This document shows positions 31,475-34,588 of a DNA stretch of 34,588 nucleotides, in pieces (position 1 is the first letter of the stretch; each line of letters starts with the position of its first letter). This stretch comes from an uncultured Bacillota bacterium (GTDB lineage: Bacteria; Bacillota; Clostridia; Tissierellales; Tissierellaceae), in the NCBI GenBank assembly GCA_937951995.1, contig CALGAG010000178.1:1-34588 (forward strand), written 5' to 3'. The notes beneath the pieces are model-generated. The model made no database searches. It saw nothing but the letters and a program-made list of their open reading frames with translations, and had not been told where the DNA came from. A program made the position numbers and the translations under genes.

Positions 31475-31738
31475 CTATTCTGCTGTTAAAGCTTTTTCAT
31501 ATTCCTCAAAAACTGCCTCTTGAATTTTCTGCCTAGTGGTGGCATTGATTGGGTGTGCGATGTCCCTGAATTCACCATCTGCCATTTTTCTACTTGGCAT
31601 GGCAATAAACAATCCGTTCTGACCTTCAATAACCTTGATATCATGTACAACAAACTCCTCGTCGAACGTAACTGAAACTATTGCCTTCATTTTGCCTTCC
31701 TCTGTTACCTTCCTAACCCTTACGTCTGTAATCTTCAT
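31475..31738 (-). CDS. spoVG: SpoVG, RNA/DNA-binding pleiotropic regulator
   Basis: Small conserved regulator first found through sporulation and septation but present in many non-sporulating Firmicutes, where it binds RNA or DNA and affects virulence, capsule and cell-wall genes. 87 residues: MKITDVRVRKVTEEGKMKAIVS, VTFDEEFVVHDIKVIEG, GLFIAMPSRKMADGEFRDIAHPIN, and TRQKIQEAVFEEYEKA. It is slightly shorter at the C terminus than the 97-residue Bacillus protein. ATG is preceded by GGTGGTGA. It has its own terminator and a sigma-H-like promoter (31785-31811). Confidence 0.95.
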   Translation of the reverse strand: MKITDVRVRKVTEEGKMKAIVSVTFDEEFVVHDIKVIEGQNGLFIAMPSRKMADGEFRDIAHPINATTRQKIQEAVFEEYEKALTAE

Positions 31739-31784
31739 TGTCTCACCACCTTCCTCGACGGTTCTTTTGCATATTACTATATTT

Positions 31785-31811
31785 ATTCTACATTTTTACA
31801 CAGATTCCTTC
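31785..31811 (-). promoter_or_regulatory. Sigma-H-type promoter for spoVG
   Basis: Minus strand: GAAGGAATC (31803-31811), 11-bp spacer, GTAGAAT (31785-31791). The known sigma-H pattern is RnAGGAwWW, 11-12 bp, RnnGAAT; only the last -35 base deviates. The Bacillus spoVG promoter is a classic sigma-H target. A-rich DNA lies just upstream. No convincing sigma-A promoter was found in this gap for spoVG. Confidence 0.7.
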
Positions 31812-31871
31812 TTTTTTTTGAAAATTATAAATATTTTTTTATGAATTTGTTCTTTATTATTTTTTTTGATA

Positions 31872-31880
31872 TGATATAAT
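31872..31880 (+). promoter_or_regulatory. Extended -10 promoter for murC
   Basis: TGATATAAT (31872-31880) is a perfect -10 with the TGn extension; no good -35 is present, as is usual for this class. Predicted start near 31887. The leader contains a CCCGA-N11-TCGGG hairpin (31894-31914). Confidence 0.65.
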
Positions 31881-31953
31881 CATTCAATGTGTGCCCGAGT
31901 AATAATTTTTCGGGTGGTGAGAATGCAATTTGAAGATACCGGGAGGAAAATAG

Positions 31954-33354
31954 ATGTTTGATATAAATTTAGGTAGTCCCCAGTACCGAAGGGTACATTT
32001 TATCGGGATTGGCGGCATAAGCATGAGTGGCCTTGCCGAGATACTGATTAGCAAAGGATTCAATGTTTCTGGAACAGATACCACAGACAGTCAAATAGTC
32101 GAGCACTTGAGAACCATGGGAGCGGAAATTTTCATTGGCCATGCCAGAGACAACATAGGTGATGCAGATCTTGTAGTTTACACCGATGCAATCTCCCCTG
32201 ACAACGAGGAGCTACTGGCGGCAATAGATTCTCCGGCGCCTGTTATTGACCGCGCCGCTTTTTTGGGTGCTCTGATGAGAAACTACAAAAACTCAATAGC
32301 AGTTTCCGGGACCCATGGAAAAACAACAACTACCAGTATGATTGCAACAATCATAAACAATCCGGACATCAATCCAACCATATTACTTGGAGGAGACCTG
32401 GATGATATAGGTGGTAATGTCAAGCTTGGTTCAGACAACTACCTCTTGACCGAGGCTTGTGAATACAAGGCAAACATACTAAAGTATTTTCCTTCCATAG
32501 CCATTGTTCTGAACATAGATGAGGACCACCTTGATTTCTTCAAGAGCATGGACCACATTTGTGATACATTCAAGGGATATCTACTGAACCTTTCAGAGGA
32601 TGACCATGCAATACTTAACAATGATGACCCACTTGTAAGAAAATTGATTCCTCAGCTCTCTTCAAGGATTTTAACCTTTGGCATAGAGGAAACTTCTGAT
32701 TTTGAAGCCAGGAATCTAAGATTCAATGAAAAGGGCTTCCCAATCTATGACCTGTATCTAAAGGGAGAGAAATGGGAAACCATAAGATTGAACGTAATGG
32801 GGGTCCACAATGTCTACAACTCCCTTGCAGCAATTGCGGCAACCTATCTTATAGGTATTGATTCTGTGGTTATATCACAAAAGATCTCTTCCTACAGGGG
32901 GGTACACAGAAGACTTGAGCACAAGGGCTTTTTGGGAAAAGTGGAGATCATAGACGACTATGCCCATCATCCAACTGAAATAAAGGCAAGTCTCAGTGCA
33001 TTGAGAAATGCCACAGACAAGAGGATTTTCTGCATCTTCCAACCACATACCTTTACAAGGACCAAGATTCTTTTGGATAGTTTCTCAGAATCCTTCAAGG
33101 ATGCGGACAAGGTTGTAATCGCAGACATATATGCGGCTAGAGAAAAGGACCTTGGAGAAATCCACTCCAGGGAGCTTGCCTTAAGAATCAGGGACAAGGG
33201 TTATGATGCAACCTACCTTGGGTCTTTCGATGAGATTGAATCCTTTATCCTAAGGGAGACCAACGACAGTGATGTAGTGGTAACAATGGGAGCTGGAAAT
33301 GTGTTCAAGGTTGGAGACAACCTGCTTAAGAAGAACCTCAATAAGGTCATATAG
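31954..33354 (+). CDS. murC: UDP-N-acetylmuramate--L-alanine ligase
   Basis: Adds the first amino acid (L-Ala) to UDP-MurNAc in peptidoglycan synthesis, cytosolic. 466 residues in three domains: the UDP-binding Rossmann domain (VHFIGIGGISMSGLAEIL), the ATP-binding central domain with P-loop SGTHGKTTTTSM (GTHGKTTT at 119-126) and the NIDEDHLDFF segment, and the C-terminal domain with HRRLEHKG and IDDYAHHPTEIKASL. ATG is preceded by GGGAGG. The only plus-strand gene, divergent from spoVG and convergent with the antiporter gene. A 24-codon frame begins at the predicted transcription start and overlaps the murC start. Confidence 0.97.
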   Translation: MFDINLGSPQYRRVHFIGIGGISMSGLAEILISKGFNVSGTDTTDSQIVEHLRTMGAEIFIGHARDNIGDADLVVYTDAISPDNEELLAAIDSPAPVIDRAAFLGALMRNYKNSIAVSGTHGKTTTTSMIATIINNPDINPTILLGGDLDDIGGNVKLGSDNYLLTEACEYKANILKYFPSIAIVLNIDEDHLDFFKSMDHICDTFKGYLLNLSEDDHAILNNDDPLVRKLIPQLSSRILTFGIEETSDFEARNLRFNEKGFPIYDLYLKGEKWETIRLNVMGVHNVYNSLAAIAATYLIGIDSVVISQKISSYRGVHRRLEHKGFLGKVEIIDDYAHHPTEIKASLSALRNATDKRIFCIFQPHTFTRTKILLDSFSESFKDADKVVIADIYAAREKDLGEIHSRELALRIRDKGYDATYLGSFDEIESFILRETNDSDVVVTMGAGNVFKVGDNLLKKNLNKVI

Positions 33355-33375
33355 AACTTACTTTACGTAAAGATT

Positions 33376-33409
33376 CAGGGTCGTATCAAATTGATACGAC
33401 CCTGTTTTT
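33376..33409 (+). terminator. Terminator after murC
   Basis: CAGGGTCGTATC, AAATT loop, GATACGACCCTG (12-bp perfect stem, 33376-33404), then TTTTT (33405-33409). The T run overlaps the stop codon of the convergent antiporter gene (33408-33410). Confidence 0.95.
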
Positions 33410-34427
33410 ATGAGACAACATTTGTCAGATTCATTCCAAGATATGCAAGATATAGGGCTATCAGAAGTATTCCTTCCCATCTTCTTATCCTGCTGCCCTT
33501 GTTTAGGGTAACAAACCTGAATGTAAGAAGTATTACAGCCATTGCCGGGAAGTGCACTCTGTAGAACATTGGTGGTACCAGGAGTCCCTCTGGTGTTACA
33601 GCTGCTGAAACCCCTATTACAAAGAGTACGTTGAGTATGTCTGCACCAATTATATTTCCCACAGCCAAGTCCCCATGGCCTCTCAGTGCTGCCTTGACGG
33701 CAGTTGTTAGTTCTGGGAGACTTGTTCCGAAGGCAACCAGGGTTGCTGCAATAATGCTCTTGGGAACTCCTACCTTTAGGGCGGTTACCTCGACCGTTGG
33801 AATCAACACCTGTGAAGAAAGTATGACTATTGCCATACCCACTGCCATAAGGAGGAATTTCTTGATTATCTCCCCCTTTGAAACGTCTTCATCATCATCG
33901 TCACTACTTAGGTATGAGCTTTTCCTGGACTCCTGAAATGACCAGTAGAGGTATGCAACTAGCATTGCAACAAATACAAATCCCATCCCTTGTGAAATTG
34001 TCCCTTCGCCCCCCTTGGAAAAGACCGGAAGTGAAAATGCAATCAACAACCCCGCAGAAATCATCTTTACCCAGCCCTGTAGGCGTATTGACCCCTTGTC
34101 TATGTCAATTGGCCTAAGCACGGCTGCAAGACCTATTATTAGCCCTGTATTTGCAATGATGGATCCAACCGCATTTCCAAGGGCCATGTCGGGACTTCCC
34201 TGTATCGCAGCCATGGTAGATACGGAAAGCTCAGGCAATGTGGTTCCAAGGGAGACAATTGTGGCACCGATTATTGCCTTTGGAACCTTCAAGTACCCCG
34301 AAATGGCTACAGCTTCATCTATTAAGAGGTCCGCTCCCTTACTCAATGTGAATAGACTTACACCTATTATTGCAAGTAACGCAATTACGGGCATTGGATT
34401 TATTAAACCAAGAACCAGATCTTCCAT
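33408..34427 (-). CDS. CaCA-family cation antiporter, probable Mn2+ (or Ca2+) exporter
   Basis: Membrane Ca2+/cation antiporter of the YrbG/NCX-like group: 339 residues, about ten membrane helices and the two inverted alpha repeats, GTTLPELSVS with GNAVGSIIANTGLIIG, and GTSLPELTTA with GNIIGADILNVLFVIG; an acidic cytosolic loop (SSDDDDEDVSKGE) lies between. I start it at ATG 34427, with AAGGAG six bases upstream. A 20-residue longer frame would begin inside the terminator hairpin and is rejected. The leader looks like a yybP-ykoY (Mn2+) riboswitch, so the true job is likely export of excess manganese rather than calcium; that is inference from the leader. Confidence 0.9.
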   Translation of the reverse strand: MEDLVLGLINPMPVIALLAIIGVSLFTLSKGADLLIDEAVAISGYLKVPKAIIGATIVSLGTTLPELSVSTMAAIQGSPDMALGNAVGSIIANTGLIIGLAAVLRPIDIDKGSIRLQGWVKMISAGLLIAFSLPVFSKGGEGTISQGMGFVFVAMLVAYLYWSFQESRKSSYLSSDDDDEDVSKGEIIKKFLLMAVGMAIVILSSQVLIPTVEVTALKVGVPKSIIAATLVAFGTSLPELTTAVKAALRGHGDLAVGNIIGADILNVLFVIGVSAAVTPEGLLVPPMFYRVHFPAMAVILLTFRFVTLNKGSRIRRWEGILLIALYLAYLGMNLTNVVS

Positions 34428-34450
34428 TTTCATCTCCTTAAAATTAATAA

Positions 34451-34572
34451 ACTCTACAACTCCCCTTGGGGAATTGTAGAGTCTCACACGATTTTAAACC
34501 ACTTAAGCCAGGACCGGACTGGTCCGTTATTGGTGACTTAAGTTCCCAATCAGGGCAGTTACTCCCTCTAAC
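34451..34572 (-). ncRNA. yybP-ykoY-type manganese riboswitch with overlapping terminator
   Basis: Read on the minus strand from about 34572: P1 5' strand TAGAG (34570-34566), the conserved GGAGTA (34565-34560), an internal stem ACTTAAG/CTTAAGT with a GGACC-AGTCC-GGTCC hairpin inside, then GTGTGAGAC (34489-34481) and the P1 3' strand CTCTA (34481-34477). This matches the class layout: P1, GGGAGTA loop, and a GCAAGAC-like second loop next to the closing P1 strand. An intrinsic terminator follows (34482-34451): ACTCTACAA, TCCCC, AA, GGGGA, TTGTAGAGT, then T-rich DNA. The P1 3' strand is also the terminator 5' strand, so ligand-stabilised P1 would prevent termination and switch the gene on. Confidence 0.78.
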
Positions 34573-34578
34573 AGACTG

Positions 34579-34587
34579 AATATATCA
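34579..34587 (-). promoter_or_regulatory. Extended -10 promoter upstream of the riboswitch
   Basis: Minus strand TGATATATT (34587-34579), a TGn-TATATT extended -10, placed so that transcription starts at the riboswitch 5' end near 34572. Any -35 would lie beyond the window. Confidence 0.5.
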
Positions 34588-34588
34588 T

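Noticed and set aside
34428..34487. A 20-residue N-terminal extension of the antiporter
   Set aside because: It would begin inside the terminator hairpin of the riboswitch and has no ribosome site.
1..34588. CRISPR arrays, tRNA or rRNA genes, IS transposases, prophage genes
   Set aside because: No regularly spaced repeats, no RNA gene motifs and no mobile-element proteins were seen on either strand.

Overview
The window is a gene-dense (about 32 genes in 34.6 kb), low-to-moderate GC piece of a Firmicutes (Bacillota) chromosome. The gene content and order fit an anaerobic, non-spore-forming member of the Clostridia/Tissierellia; this placement is inferred, not proved. Every gene except murC lies on the minus strand, so operons read from high to low coordinates. 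No tRNA, rRNA, CRISPR array, prophage or IS transposase was seen.

Right end (about 17.0-34.6 kb). A Ca2+/Na+-antiporter-family exporter sits behind what looks like a manganese (yybP-ykoY type) riboswitch with an overlapping intrinsic terminator. murC is convergent to it. Next comes the block known from Bacillus as spoVG-glmU-prs-pth-mfd-(spoVT)-spoVB-mazG-hup-yabO-(yabP-yabQ)-divIC-yabR-(spoIIE)-tilS-hpt-ftsH, with a parvulin lipoprotein (prsA-like) between mfd and the spoVB-like flippase. The order is kept, but the sporulation genes (fin/yabK, spoVT, yabP, yabQ, spoIIE) are absent, which points to an asporogenous lineage. Even so, spoVG keeps a sequence that matches a sigma-H promoter.

Middle (7.7-15.2 kb). 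One operon holds a complete succinyl-CoA to propionyl-CoA module: both methylmalonyl-CoA mutase subunits, the MeaB GTPase chaperone, methylmalonyl-CoA epimerase, and the sodium-pumping biotin-dependent methylmalonyl-CoA decarboxylase (mmdA, mmdD, mmdC, mmdB). It would turn decarboxylation into a Na+ gradient. A palindrome-rich MITE/REP-like element of about 235 bp splits it between mmdD and mmdC. It ends in a strong terminator and starts behind a promoter containing a 14-bp palindrome.

Left (0-7.7 kb). A P1-family (DmpA/NylC-like) self-processing hydrolase is followed by an ECF S component (pantothenate is the likely substrate), coaX and dusB, then greA and lysS, then a GT4 glycosyltransferase. 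LysRS carries an unusual C-terminal EMAP/Trbp111-type tRNA-binding domain. A promoter at the left edge drives a gene outside the window.

The strongest leads are the riboswitch-controlled exporter, the LysRS fusion, the repeat inside the sodium-pump operon, and the sigma-H-like spoVG promoter in a sporulation-stripped locus. I did not see a wholly new multi-gene system. Most genes are well-known housekeeping families and the novelty lies mainly in regulation and architecture.
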